Below, one piece after another: positions 55,325-63,893 of a stretch of 64,000 nucleotides of DNA (position 1 is its first letter; the number at the start of each line of letters is the position of its first letter). The stretch lies in contig JAPLNM010000143.1 in assembly GCA_026692845.1 (NCBI GenBank), forward strand, positions 20,292 through 84,291. Reading direction: 5' to 3'. Under the pieces are notes generated by a model. That model made no database searches, had not been told where the DNA came from, and saw nothing but the letters and a program-made list of their open reading frames with translations. This DNA is from Planctomycetota bacterium (lineage in GTDB: Bacteria; Planctomycetota; Planctomycetia; Pirellulales; Pirellulaceae). Made by a program: the position numbers and the translations under genes.

Positions 55325-55936
55325 TCAACGCAATCGTGTTTGAAAATCCTCGTGCTTATTGGTCAGGCGGTTGAGAACCACATCTCGACTCACTTCAAAC
55401 AGTTTTCCTAGTCCAGTCGCGATTGAGTCCAAGCATTCATCAGGGTGTTCCGCTGGGTTCAACCCGGCGGCCTTTATCTTTTGAAGGGCCTCATCGAAAC
55501 GTTGATCAAGAATTTCGGATGGAACTAACAGACAGTTTGCAAACGTATTGGCTTGGTACTCCAAGAAACCGTATTCACGTTCTGGGAATTGGAGAATCTG
55601 CGACTTCCATTCCTGAATCGATTTGAACCTCATTGGACCTAGAACTTCACGATGCAACGCGCGATGCCCGAGTTCGTGAGCAAGCGAGAATCGATAACGG
55701 TTCAACCGGTTTTCGAGAACGAATTCATCAACGCTAATGGTTGTCAAGTCATGGGATATAAATGCATCAATGTTGAAGGCATTTTGCAAACCTGGAATTG
55801 GAATAATTTCTATTTCGAAGTCCCGTTCCACAATCAATTCAATCGCCACCGGAAAACGACTTGCGTAGCTGCTTTGCGAAAGCACCCGAGCCGCTTCGGC
55901 TTTCAGTTGATCGTACGATAAGAACGGAACATTCAT
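55325..55936 (-). CDS. ImmA/IrrE-family metallo-endopeptidase
   Basis: A 203-residue zinc protease. The motif HELGH (His87-Glu88-His91) in RFSLAHELGHRALH is at the expected place, followed by EYQANTFANCLLVP, the typical third-ligand region. ImmA proteins cut XRE-type repressors, as in mobile elements and stress systems. Its ATG overlaps the stop of the upstream XRE gene by one base, so they are coupled and probably a toxin-antitoxin or repressor/antirepressor pair. Confidence 0.9.
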   Translation of the reverse strand: MNVPFLSYDQLKAEAARVLSQSSYASRFPVAIELIVERDFEIEIIPIPGLQNAFNIDAFISHDLTTISVDEFVLENRLNRYRFSLAHELGHRALHREVLGPMRFKSIQEWKSQILQFPEREYGFLEYQANTFANCLLVPSEILDQRFDEALQKIKAAGLNPAEHPDECLDSIATGLGKLFEVSRDVVLNRLTNKHEDFQTRLR

Positions 55937-56304
55937 TAGTTTTTGCGAATCCTTTCGATCAGTTCATCCAAATCAATTCCGCCTGATTGTTGCTCGCTGC
56001 GAATCGTACGGAACAACGCAGGCAACTTGTCGATTATTTCTTCATCATTAAGTAAATCACTTGGCAATCTACCCCGCTGAGCCGCTGCGGCATCAAAAAG
56101 GCTAAACCATTGGTCGCTACCCTCTTTCAAGCCTAAGGCCCTTGCGTACGCTTCGATTCTTTCGTCCGAGTCTGGGGCAGGAAATTTCCCGCGTTCCAAC
56201 TTGCTGTAATTGCCAGCATCAAATCCATTCTTGCCGCAAAACTCTCGCAGCGACCAACCGCCCGCAAGGCGATACTCCTTTAATAGCTCTCCAAATTGTG
56301 TCAT
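55936..56304 (-). CDS. XRE-family transcriptional regulator
   Basis: A 122-residue protein with an N-terminal helix-turn-helix (residues about 4-60: FGELLKEYRLAGGWSLREFCGKNGFDAGNYSKLERGKFPAPD). The C-terminal part is acidic and helical and may be the ImmA cleavage or contact region. It is the first gene of the pair with ImmA. The promoter should lie in the 56305-56420 stretch, which also holds the edge of repeat C copy 2. Confidence 0.85.
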   Translation of the reverse strand: MTQFGELLKEYRLAGGWSLREFCGKNGFDAGNYSKLERGKFPAPDSDERIEAYARALGLKEGSDQWFSLFDAAAAQRGRLPSDLLNDEEIIDKLPALFRTIRSEQQSGGIDLDELIERIRKN

Positions 56305-56421
56305 TTTGTGTCCTCCGAAAGGGTGTTGTAGTCATTGTACTACACGTCGGCGGTGTCGGCAAGTGAGGTTCAATCATTTCGCACGTTTCCCCTTCGGTAT
56401 CCCCTCGGAGATCGCGGCGCA

Positions 56422-56617
56422 GCCATCTTCACAAACAAAGGCAACATCGTGCACCGGCCATCGCCGATTGACCCAAATTGGATGCCAAGCGAGCAGTCGC
56501 ACTGCTTCAAAAACGCAGTACGGCTCTGATCTGAGCCGCAGTTTCTGGTAAAATTACAGCGCAAAATTTCACTAACAAGGAGGCACGATGATCATCACGC
56601 TGAAAATTACCCTGATT
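56422..56617 (+). repeat. Direct repeat C, copy 2
   Basis: The 196-base partner of 55029-55224, here carrying the leader and first ten codons of the complete pRiA4b ORF-3-like gene. Similarity ends just after codon 10, where copy 1 turns to a stop. Confidence 0.9.
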
Positions 56618-57019
56618 CGAGCTTTGTACTACAAAAATGGATGGTCGGCCGACATCGAAATCGATGAATCATCGACGCTCGAAGACCTGCACTACGCCAT
56701 CCAAGACGCTGTCGAATTCGATAACGATCATCTCTATTGTTTCTTCGTTTCGAGGACCGATAGAAGCCGTAGCCGCACGATGTTCGATGACGAGGACGGT
56801 CGAGCCTTACCCAAAAAGCTCAAAGACATGTTCCCCCTGCCGCCGGATCGATACCTCTTCTACCTCTTTGACTGGGGAGATGAGTGGGTCTTCAAAATCT
56901 CGCCAAGCAGGAAACGTCCTCAGGAACCCGCCAAAGGGACCAAGTACCCAAGAGTCCAAAACGAGTCCGGTGAAAAACTCGTGCAATACCCTGAACTGGA
57001 AGACGATTTTTTCCCCTGA
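56588..57019 (+). CDS. pRiA4b ORF-3-like protein
   Basis: A 143-residue protein of the plasmid pRiA4b ORF-3 family, a small protein often found on plasmids, islands and in defence contexts; function unknown. Family features: TLKITLIRALYYKNGWSADIEIDESSTLEDLHYAIQDAVEFDNDHLYCFFVS and, later, DRYLFYLFDWGDEWVFKI. A Shine-Dalgarno aaggagg lies 6 bases upstream. The leader and first codons exist twice in the region (repeat C), so this gene was split or duplicated by an event that also brought the XRE/ImmA pair. Confidence 0.8.
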   Translation: MIITLKITLIRALYYKNGWSADIEIDESSTLEDLHYAIQDAVEFDNDHLYCFFVSRTDRSRSRTMFDDEDGRALPKKLKDMFPLPPDRYLFYLFDWGDEWVFKISPSRKRPQEPAKGTKYPRVQNESGEKLVQYPELEDDFFP

Positions 57020-57059
57020 GAGCTGCTCAATAGGAACGCTCACAAAGGCTTTAGCAAAA

Positions 57060-59372
57060 TCAGGCGACCACTTCGTAGAGATACTGCTGGAAACCGGAAA
57101 ACATCTCCCCAATCTCGTCCGGTCGACCCAGATCCGCAATGGCATCGGAGATCGAGTTGTTGTACCTGAGCCTCAGAAGCGGTGTCAGCTTTTCCTGGTC
57201 CAACTCCCGCACTCCCTCTGCCACATAATGGGCCAGCACAAAGTCTAGGAATGCCTGCTGCTTGGCATTGAAGGAAGCACTGATGCTCACCATCGCCTGC
57301 GTTGCTCGTTCCTCGCGGGTTTTGGTCGGTGCCGCATAAGCCACATAAGACAGTACATCGAATAAATCGCTGTTCTGGGCGTCGACGATCCGCTGCATCT
57401 CGGCCATTTGCTCCCCCCCGAACCCATTCTCGGCAAGCCGCTCCAAGAGCTTCGATCGCGTTCCTGGGACGCTCCAGATGGCTCGCAACTCGGCTTCGTC
57501 TTGGAAAAACTCAGGCAGTTTGCCAAACAGCAACTCCATGAACTGCTGCGCCGACATGGGCGTTCCGTCGGGATGCCAGAAACTGGTGACCATCATGTGC
57601 TGGATCGTTCGCTCCTTGCCATCGGCCAGCTTCACTTTGGCTTTTTGGCGAGGGGGAAGGAACTCCTTCGGCTTTTCGCTGACCGCTTTGGGTTCCCCAG
57701 GCAGTCGCGGCTCCTTGGGCAAAGGATCGATCGGTTCGCCGTCCCACTCAGGGTCGCTGAAGTGATGGTGGGCCTTCACAAAGTCGTAGATCGTGAAGTA
57801 ATCCTTACCCTCGTAAAGGCGCGTACCTCGCCCGATGATCTGCTTGAACTCGATCATGGAGTTGACCGGTCGCATCAGCACGATGTTGCGCACATTGCGC
57901 GCATCGACTCCGGTCGAGAGCTTCTGGGAGCTGGTGAGAATCGTTGGGATCGTCTTTTCGTTGTCCTGAAACGCTCGCAGGTACTGCTCACCAAGCTCCC
58001 CGTCATCGGCGGTGACCCGAACGCAGTAGTTGGGGTCTTGGCTGGACTTGTTCTGATTGATTAGGTCGCGGACCACCAGAGCGTGGAGCTGCGTCGCGCA
58101 AAAGACGATCGTCTTTTCCCTTTGGTCGATCTGCTCCATGAACAATTTCACACGATGCCCTTCCCGTTCTTTGATCTCGATGATCTTGTTGAAGTCCGCT
58201 TCTTCGTACCGCTTACCGGTTTCAATTTCTCCCTCGACAAGCGTGTCGTCGGGTGTGAACACATACTCGTCGAGCGTGGTCGAGATCTGCTTGATCTTAA
58301 ATGGCGTCAGAAAGCCGTCGTTGATGCCGTCTTTGAGCGAGTAGGTGAACACGGGCTCGCCAAAGTAGGCATAGGTATCGATATTGTCTTTGCGTTTGGG
58401 AGTGGCGGTTAATCCAAGCTGCACGGCGGGAGCAAAGTATTCGAGGATGCCTCGCCAAGTGCTCTCGTCGTTCGCACCACCTCGATGGCATTCGTCGATA
58501 ATGATGATGTCGAAGAAATCGGGAGGATACTCGCCGAAGTATGGAGACGGCTTTCCATCTTTGGTCGGTCCGCACATGAAGGTCTGAAAAATGGTGAAGA
58601 ACAAGCTGCCGTTCTTCGGAACCTTGCCTTTCTTCTTGATGTCACCAGGTTCGATACGAACCATCGCATCTTCGGGGAACGCCGAAAAAGCGTTGAAAGC
58701 TTGGTTGGCGAGGTTATTGCGATCGGCCAGAAACAGAATTCGCGGACGACGGGATGGTTCACGGCTCAAGTTCCAGCGGCTCTGAAACATCTTCCAAGCG
58801 ATCTGAAAAGCGATAAACGTCTTCCCAGTTCCCGTAGCCAACGTCAGCAGTATCCGCTGTTTTCCCGTTGCGACGGCTTCCAATACCCGTTCGATCGCGA
58901 TGTCCTGATAGTAGCGGCCTTGAAAGTACCCCCCTTTGTCCTCGAAGGGCACGGTCGCGAAGCGATCCCGCCATGCGTTGACCTTAGCAAAGGTCTTATT
59001 CCAAAGTTCTTCCGGGGACGGATAAGCGGCGATCTCTTGCTCGTGCCCCGTCTCCATGTCGATGGCGTAGATGCCGTGGCCGTTGGTGGCGTATGTGTGT
59101 CGGATGGCGAGCTTGGCGGCATAATCCTTGGCTTGGCCGACGCCGAGAGTCAAGGGTGAAGCTGCCGATTTCGCTTCGACCACGGCGAGCTTGGTGTTGC
59201 GATATTCGAGCACATAGTCTGCCGTCAGAGCTTTGCCCCGCGTGCCGTGCCCGTGGATACGACCCAAGGTGATCGTATACTCCCGCCGGATACGGCTCCC
59301 CTCGACGATACCCCAGCCGGCCGCTTGCAAGGCAGGATCGATCAACTCGGCTCGGGTCTCGGATTCGTTCAT
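57060..59372 (-). CDS. hsdR: Type I restriction enzyme R subunit (EcoEI-like HsdR)
   Basis: A 770-residue motor-nuclease subunit that cuts DNA after translocation. The N-terminal nuclease segment DYVLEYRNTKLAVVEAKS contains the PD-(D/E)xK-type Asp and EAK (66-68). Helicase motifs: ATGTGKT at 179-185, DECH at 293-296 and motif VI IIGRGTRLYEGKDY. The C-terminal part fits the EcoEI R family. I use ATG 59372; a TTG at 59378 would add two residues. Its 5' end occurs twice more in the region (60772-60894, 61098-61150). hsdM is not in the window. Confidence 0.93.
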   Translation of the reverse strand: MNESETRAELIDPALQAAGWGIVEGSRIRREYTITLGRIHGHGTRGKALTADYVLEYRNTKLAVVEAKSAASPLTLGVGQAKDYAAKLAIRHTYATNGHGIYAIDMETGHEQEIAAYPSPEELWNKTFAKVNAWRDRFATVPFEDKGGYFQGRYYQDIAIERVLEAVATGKQRILLTLATGTGKTFIAFQIAWKMFQSRWNLSREPSRRPRILFLADRNNLANQAFNAFSAFPEDAMVRIEPGDIKKKGKVPKNGSLFFTIFQTFMCGPTKDGKPSPYFGEYPPDFFDIIIIDECHRGGANDESTWRGILEYFAPAVQLGLTATPKRKDNIDTYAYFGEPVFTYSLKDGINDGFLTPFKIKQISTTLDEYVFTPDDTLVEGEIETGKRYEEADFNKIIEIKEREGHRVKLFMEQIDQREKTIVFCATQLHALVVRDLINQNKSSQDPNYCVRVTADDGELGEQYLRAFQDNEKTIPTILTSSQKLSTGVDARNVRNIVLMRPVNSMIEFKQIIGRGTRLYEGKDYFTIYDFVKAHHHFSDPEWDGEPIDPLPKEPRLPGEPKAVSEKPKEFLPPRQKAKVKLADGKERTIQHMMVTSFWHPDGTPMSAQQFMELLFGKLPEFFQDEAELRAIWSVPGTRSKLLERLAENGFGGEQMAEMQRIVDAQNSDLFDVLSYVAYAAPTKTREERATQAMVSISASFNAKQQAFLDFVLAHYVAEGVRELDQEKLTPLLRLRYNNSISDAIADLGRPDEIGEMFSGFQQYLYEVVA

Positions 59373-59393
59373 GGGCAAGGCGAAGAAAGACGC

Positions 59394-60314
59394 CTAAGTG
59401 GGCGTTGGGTTGATATTCTGAAGCTGGTAAGTAACCCGACTGCGTCCGTTCTTGAAAGAAACAGTCGTCTTGAGTAGCGAGGCCACACATTGCTGATTGA
59501 AGTAGTTGTGATTGAATTCAATCACCTGTTCTTCCGATAGTTCCTGCCCAATTTTGCCTTTGATTGGCTCGCCATCCATCGTGGTAAAATTAAAGTCCCA
59601 CGATTCGAGCAGCACACCTTTGAAAGTCCCAGTAATGTCGACGTCCTCGTCCTCATTTTGTGTTTCCGAGACACGTTCGAAGGCTCGGGAAGCTTGTTCG
59701 GGTGTCATTTCCGAACGCAGATCACCACTCTCCAACCTTAGACCAGCCCGCGCCTTAGCGATAACCTCCAAAAACACTTTTAAACTCGGAACAACCTTGG
59801 GCGAGGTCTCGGTCAGTTCTGAAGCAAAGTCCTCATCACTACGAACGGAGGCATCGACCACCCGAGTGATGTGGGAAAGCGAATCAGCAAGTTCATGTTC
59901 AGCAAACAAGTCAGTGTTCGGAATGGCCGTTAGCTCCAACCCGAAAGAGCCTCGGGGGAGGCCAGTGAGCATTAATCGCGAATGAGCTTCGCTCTGTCTC
60001 ATGCCGCGACCGCCAGCTCGACCGAGCCAACGATGGGTATAGTCGGCTGCGACCATCTTTTGAAAAGGTTCCATCACTCGACTTGCAAAGGCCGCATCGA
60101 TCCCAAGCGATCCCATCACGGGATCACCGGTGAAGAACAAAACGGCACGAGGTTCTTTACCACCCAATGGAAGCGCTTGCAGTTGCTCGATCAGTTCTTT
60201 TTCACGAATGGACAAGGCGTGCGACATCAGAGGGTGACCCACCGTCACTTCCTTCAATCGCTGCATTTCCTGCAGTTGGACTTTTACGAATCGTCGATCT
60301 CTACGTGTCGTCAT
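59394..60314 (-). CDS. Hypothetical protein in the restriction island
   Basis: A 306-residue soluble protein of unknown function, 21 bases upstream of hsdR. I start at ATG 60314, preceded by aaggg; the longer frame to 60488 looks non-coding. It begins with a basic helix (MTTRRDRRFVKVQLQEMQRLKEVTVGHPLMSHALSIREKELIEQL). A central part AVLFFTGDPVMGSLGIDAAFASRVMEPFQKMVAADY is followed by acidic, beta-rich C-terminal segments. No family recognised. Position suggests an accessory function of the restriction operon. Confidence 0.6.
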   Translation of the reverse strand: MTTRRDRRFVKVQLQEMQRLKEVTVGHPLMSHALSIREKELIEQLQALPLGGKEPRAVLFFTGDPVMGSLGIDAAFASRVMEPFQKMVAADYTHRWLGRAGGRGMRQSEAHSRLMLTGLPRGSFGLELTAIPNTDLFAEHELADSLSHITRVVDASVRSDEDFASELTETSPKVVPSLKVFLEVIAKARAGLRLESGDLRSEMTPEQASRAFERVSETQNEDEDVDITGTFKGVLLESWDFNFTTMDGEPIKGKIGQELSEEQVIEFNHNYFNQQCVASLLKTTVSFKNGRSRVTYQLQNINPTPT

Positions 60315-60597
60315 GGAGTCACCCTTGCCAATTCCACTCGGGCCGCCGAATCGTCGGCGGTCGTGTTCAATTTTACTCGCAACATACCCTTCCAGACTGC
60401 CAGCCGATTGTGGGAAAACAGGGAAATCCAGTATGAAGTCCATTCTACGGTCGTTTTTGGATGGTATGACGCGTCCAAGGTCGTACACGGGTACGGCGAA
60501 AGATCGCTAGGTAGAGTCGGATCGCCAGGATGAGGCGGAAGAACGAGGTTATGATCAAAAGCTGGTATGGGCATTGGTAAAGTAACCCTAGTGGTTT

Positions 60598-60894
60598 TTA
60601 CAGTTGTCCGCTGAAGGCTTGGTGCAGGAGGGACCTTTTCAACGCTGCCAGTGCCGCCAGCTTTTGCTCGTAGATCGGTGTCAGTCGTTGGGTTTCGGCT
60701 GCGAGGGCAACTAGGTGGCTATCGAAGAGGTTGCGGTCGTTTTGGAGGGCGGGGATCGCGTAGATTCCGTGTCCGTGGATACGACCTAGGGTGATCGTAT
60801 ACTCCCGCCGGATACGGCTCCCCTCGACGACACCCCATCCGGCCGCCTGCAAGGCAGGATCGATCAACTCGGCTCGGGTCTCGGATTCGTTCAT
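60598..60894 (-). pseudogene. Chimeric remnant of hsdR and hsdS
   Basis: A 98-residue open frame made of pieces of other genes. Residues 1-43 equal HsdR 1-43 (MNESETRAELIDPALQAAGWGVVEG...GRIHGHG) and continue with IYAI, which is HsdR 101-104, skipping 57 codons between two GHG sequences. The next part (ALQNDRNLFDSHL) matches the HsdS central conserved region, and the last 38 residues (LAAETQRLTPIYEQKLAALAALKRSLLHQAFSGQL) match the HsdS C terminus. It is a set of in-frame deletions. Whether it is expressed is unknown. Confidence 0.88.
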
Positions 60895-61015
60895 AGCGTT
60901 TTGCGATAAAAGAGCTAAGTTCTTACAGGGTAAGGTTTTACGACTTGATGCTTGCCCTTGTCGCGGTTTGTATTAAAAGGAAATCCACGCCCAAAACGGG
61001 AGGTAACTACGGTAT
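60895..61015. other. Non-coding spacer in the island
   Basis: Nothing assignable; about 120 bases between the chimeric remnant and the third hsdR 5' fragment. Confidence 0.3.
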
Positions 61016-61150
61016 CTAGTTGATGTCTGGCTTGGATCCGCCAGTTTGATTTTTCCGGATTCTAACGCTGCCGTAATGATCACCGTAGCCGTTGCACGCC
61101 GCTTGCAAGGCAGGATCGATCAACTCGGCTCGGGTCTCGGATTCGTTCAT
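61016..61150 (-). pseudogene. Third hsdR 5' fragment
   Basis: A 44-codon open frame. Codons 1-18 (MNESETRAELIDPALQAA) equal the start of HsdR, then the sequence changes (CNGYGDHYGSV...) and stops. The ATG is 6 bases after the stop of the HTH gene. So the HTH gene was once followed directly by hsdR, and the present hsdR may have been moved or copied. Confidence 0.82.
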
Positions 61151-61156
61151 GGGTGA

Positions 61157-61726
61157 CTACTGATGTTGCAAGCCGCGGGTGATCGTATCGATCAGTTCCG
61201 GATACCGTCGGCGTTGCCGTTCGGATTCGAGCCAGTTATTGATCGCCTCGACAACCTCTGCGTTCCAGCTCTCTTCTGGTCTCAGAAGATTGTTCTCTAC
61301 CAGCCAGTAACTGACGGCGCACCACGCCCAGAGCGGTGCATGGTCCGTGAGGTGACATTCAGGTGGGGGGAAGCCTCCTGGCCCACGGGTTCCGTTCATG
61401 TACTGATGCACCAGTTGTCGCGTGCGTCCCATCCTTCTTGCTATCTCTGAGGCAGTGACAAGGTTGCATTCATCGACTCGCAAAACTTCGGCTCCGATGT
61501 CCGCTTTACGAACATCATGGATCGCGCCGATAATCGCATCTTCGAGTGACCCTGCCGATCGACTGAACTCGATGTACAGTCGACTGTGCTGCATGCTTAC
61601 CGTCGCGTCGTCACAACCAGCGCGAAACAAAGCGTCCTCGACGGCCGATGTCAGTTCGCTAACACCACCGACGATCAGGGCGAAATCATATTCCATCTCA
61701 CAAGTTTGTGGGGTTGGGTTCATCAT
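61157..61726 (-). CDS. HTH protein paired with a HicA-like protein
   Basis: A 189-residue protein. The N-terminal 75 residues (DFALIVGGVSELTSAVEDALFRAGCDDATVSMQHSRLYIEFSRSAGSLEDAIIGAIHDVRKA) look like a ferredoxin-type fold. The second part (VTASEIARRMGRTRQLVHQYMNGTRGPGGFPPPE) is a MerR-like helix-turn-helix. A conserved-looking WAWCAVSYWLVENN segment follows. It would bind DNA and may be the antitoxin of the upstream HicA-like gene, whose stop it overlaps by 4 bases (ATGA). Confidence 0.65.
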   Translation of the reverse strand: MMNPTPQTCEMEYDFALIVGGVSELTSAVEDALFRAGCDDATVSMQHSRLYIEFSRSAGSLEDAIIGAIHDVRKADIGAEVLRVDECNLVTASEIARRMGRTRQLVHQYMNGTRGPGGFPPPECHLTDHAPLWAWCAVSYWLVENNLLRPEESWNAEVVEAINNWLESERQRRRYPELIDTITRGLQHQ

Positions 61727-61995
61727 TCATTACCTTCTTCGGGTTCACCGCTATCGATCTTGTTTGGATCATTGCTGTCAGGGCATCGATCCACCACTTT
61801 TCGGATTTGCCGAGCGTGATTTTCCGGACTTTTCGGAGTCGACCAAACACTGACTATGCAGCCTTCTCGCGTACTTTGGGGACAAAAGAGCCGTCCCCAA
61901 GCGTGCCCGTTGGAAAGTTCGACTCTCCAGCCAAGCCCTTCGGCGTATTGGACTGCTTTTTCGATCTCTGGTTTTGGATGCCTCGGCCTCGTCAT
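61723..61995 (-). CDS. HicA-like small protein, candidate toxin
   Basis: A 90-residue protein (start at ATG 61995, alternative at 62025). The segment IEKAVQYAEGLGWRVELSNGHAWGRLFCPQ...GCIVSVWSTPKSPENHARQIRKVVDR resembles HicA (small dsRNA-binding-fold toxin), with GHAW in place of GSHH. The C-terminal tail is acidic and probably disordered. Coupling to the HTH gene by 4 bases fits a toxin-antitoxin pair. I am fairly unsure of the family. Confidence 0.55.
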   Translation of the reverse strand: MTRPRHPKPEIEKAVQYAEGLGWRVELSNGHAWGRLFCPQSTREGCIVSVWSTPKSPENHARQIRKVVDRCPDSNDPNKIDSGEPEEGNE

Positions 61996-62106
61996 CGACT
62001 CAATCCTAGTATACGCTGTTGACAATTGTCAAGCATATTCAGATTTTCCACAACTATGCTGAAAAAACCCAACGTAACCTTGGGGGAGGCTCCCTTTTCG
62101 CTTGGC

Positions 62107-62976
62107 TCATTTCTCAGCCTCCGCTTCCTGTAACTCTTTCAACGTCTTGCCGCTCGAATCCTTCCATTCGGTTCGGCCATTTGCGGGGCGGCCCAGGACA
62201 ATCTGCGCTGCGAGGGTCGGAGAACTAAACGCGTAGTCCTGGGAAAACCTGTACACCTCCTTGTCCTCCACGAGAACTCCGCTTTCGAGAAGGAGTTTGC
62301 GGAAATCGAGGGTCGACGGGAAATACTTACCCAGTGACGGAACGATTTCTTTAGAGGCAAAAGAGCCGGAGCGAACCACGAATCCCTGCGTGGTATCCCA
62401 TCCCGTCGCAACAATGCCTTTCCCCTGGCATTTGAGAAGCTGATTACCGGCATTGCTTAGGGGCGACGCCTGCTCGAAGGCATGAATGCCGAGTACCGGT
62501 AGCATCCCAAGGATGTTTCCAAGAAATACATCCATATCGGCCCGGTCCGCTTCTGATAGGGTCGGTTCGGTGGGAGTGTTTCCATTCTCCAGTGGGACAC
62601 GCTTGGCCGCCGTAGCCCTTTGGATCAGTTGGGCCTCCAGATACTGCACGTGCGCCTTGTTCAATTGCCCTTGGCCGGCCACGAAGAAGACGGCTTTTGT
62701 CCAAAAGTCTTTTTTGGCGTAGTGCTGTTCCAACCGAGGGCGTACCGGGTCTCCTTCTCCGATATAGAGTTGGTCTCCATCGCTCGATTCCCGAGGACCG
62801 ATCAGGAGGTAAACGCCGGTTTGTTGGAACTCGTCTCGTATACGGACCTTGGGATACAAGGCGCGAGGGAAGACGATCGCCTTGCCAATCCAGTTCGATC
62901 GCTCGACTAATCGGAGCCCGTCCGGGTCGCCATCGGCGACAAAGATACGCAAGGAGAATGGCGTGTTGGAACTCAT
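62107..62976 (-). CDS. GIY-YIG nuclease-like protein with DUF4357 domain
   Basis: A 289-residue protein starting MSSNTPFSLRIFVADGDPDG. The GIY-YIG core shows as GVYLLIG... LYIGEGDPVRPRLEQHYAKKDFWTKAVFF, with the expected Arg and a Glu in EAQLIQRA. The C-terminal domain YAFSSPTLAAQIVLGRPANGRTEWKDSSGKTLKEL fits DUF4357. Such proteins often sit in type I restriction operons. I start at 62976, 7 bases after the hsdS stop; 62997 is also an ATG. Confidence 0.85.
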   Translation of the reverse strand: MSSNTPFSLRIFVADGDPDGLRLVERSNWIGKAIVFPRALYPKVRIRDEFQQTGVYLLIGPRESSDGDQLYIGEGDPVRPRLEQHYAKKDFWTKAVFFVAGQGQLNKAHVQYLEAQLIQRATAAKRVPLENGNTPTEPTLSEADRADMDVFLGNILGMLPVLGIHAFEQASPLSNAGNQLLKCQGKGIVATGWDTTQGFVVRSGSFASKEIVPSLGKYFPSTLDFRKLLLESGVLVEDKEVYRFSQDYAFSSPTLAAQIVLGRPANGRTEWKDSSGKTLKELQEAEAEK

Positions 62977-62983
62977 TTTGGGC

Positions 62984-63820
62984 TTACAGTTCTCCACTGA
63001 AGGCTTGGTGCAGGAGGGACTTTTTCAACGCGGCGAGTGCCGCCAGCTTTTGCTCGTAGATCCGCGTCAGCCGTTGGGTTTCGGCGGCAAGGGCGTCGAG
63101 CTGGGTGACATTCGTGTCTTGTTCCGCGCGGTTGGGATGTGGCAGAATGAACGATTTGATTTGCTCGGTGCTGAGGTTGGGTTGCGCCGCCCCTGCCGAG
63201 ATTCGCAAATTTTCGTCTACTTTGGTCGAAAGATAGTAAAACAGAAATCGCTTATTCAACTTCGGACTAGGCTCAAATTTCCCTACTCGCTGATTGAGAT
63301 AAAAAACGGTGGCCTTGGTATTAAAGCCAATTTTCCCCGTTGTAGCGCCAGACATTGCAATCAACAAATCGCCTTCAACTATGCGATAGCGATCGAGGTT
63401 TTCGCGATAGTCTTTCGGATTGAAGAAAACGAGCTTCTCGGAATCAATTTTTCCGGCTTGGATATTGGAGATACGCAAAATGGGGTAACCCGTTTCCTTG
63501 AATGTGCTGCTCTTGAAAGCGAACCCATTCTGAAAACCGCAAACGTCTTCGAGCGTTGTTTCCACCCAGCCTTCCCCCCGTTGTGTGAACACAGCGTTGA
63601 GGTGGCTTTCAAACAGGTCGCGGGCGTTTTGGAGGTTCTGGGCGGCGTGGGCTTGGGCCGTGGCAAGACCCCCAAACGCTTCGTCCAGCAACCCCACAAT
63701 CCGCTGCTGCTCAGAAAGCGGGGGAAATGGAATCTGAACCTCTTGCACCATCTCTTTTGAGATGACTGTCTGGGCAGCGCCAACTGAGCCGGATCGGAGA
63801 CGCTCAACGAGCGTCATCAT
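62984..63820 (-). CDS. hsdS: Type I restriction specificity subunit HsdS, 5'-truncated
   Basis: A 278-residue C-terminal piece of HsdS. Residues 1-35 are the end of the first target-recognition domain (SVGAAQTVISKEMVQEVQIPFPPLSEQQRIVGLLDEAFGG). The central conserved helix, a second recognition domain (ETTLEDVCGFQNGFAFKSSTFKETG...) and the C-terminal conserved helix (LAAETQRLTRIYEQKLAALAALKKSLLHQAFSGEL) follow. The reading frame continues upstream with TVAHPSKLDQFYLYYF, which fits HsdS, then a stop at 63869-63871, so the 5' end is lost. The known EcoDXXI-type half subunit shows that a truncated HsdS can still work as a dimer. Confidence 0.85.
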   Translation of the reverse strand: MMTLVERLRSGSVGAAQTVISKEMVQEVQIPFPPLSEQQRIVGLLDEAFGGLATAQAHAAQNLQNARDLFESHLNAVFTQRGEGWVETTLEDVCGFQNGFAFKSSTFKETGYPILRISNIQAGKIDSEKLVFFNPKDYRENLDRYRIVEGDLLIAMSGATTGKIGFNTKATVFYLNQRVGKFEPSPKLNKRFLFYYLSTKVDENLRISAGAAQPNLSTEQIKSFILPHPNRAEQDTNVTQLDALAAETQRLTRIYEQKLAALAALKKSLLHQAFSGEL

Positions 63821-63893
63821 GAAGTAGTAGAGATAAAACTGATCGAGTTTCGATGGATGAGCGACCGTCTAGGGGAAAGGCAAGAGAGCCGAT

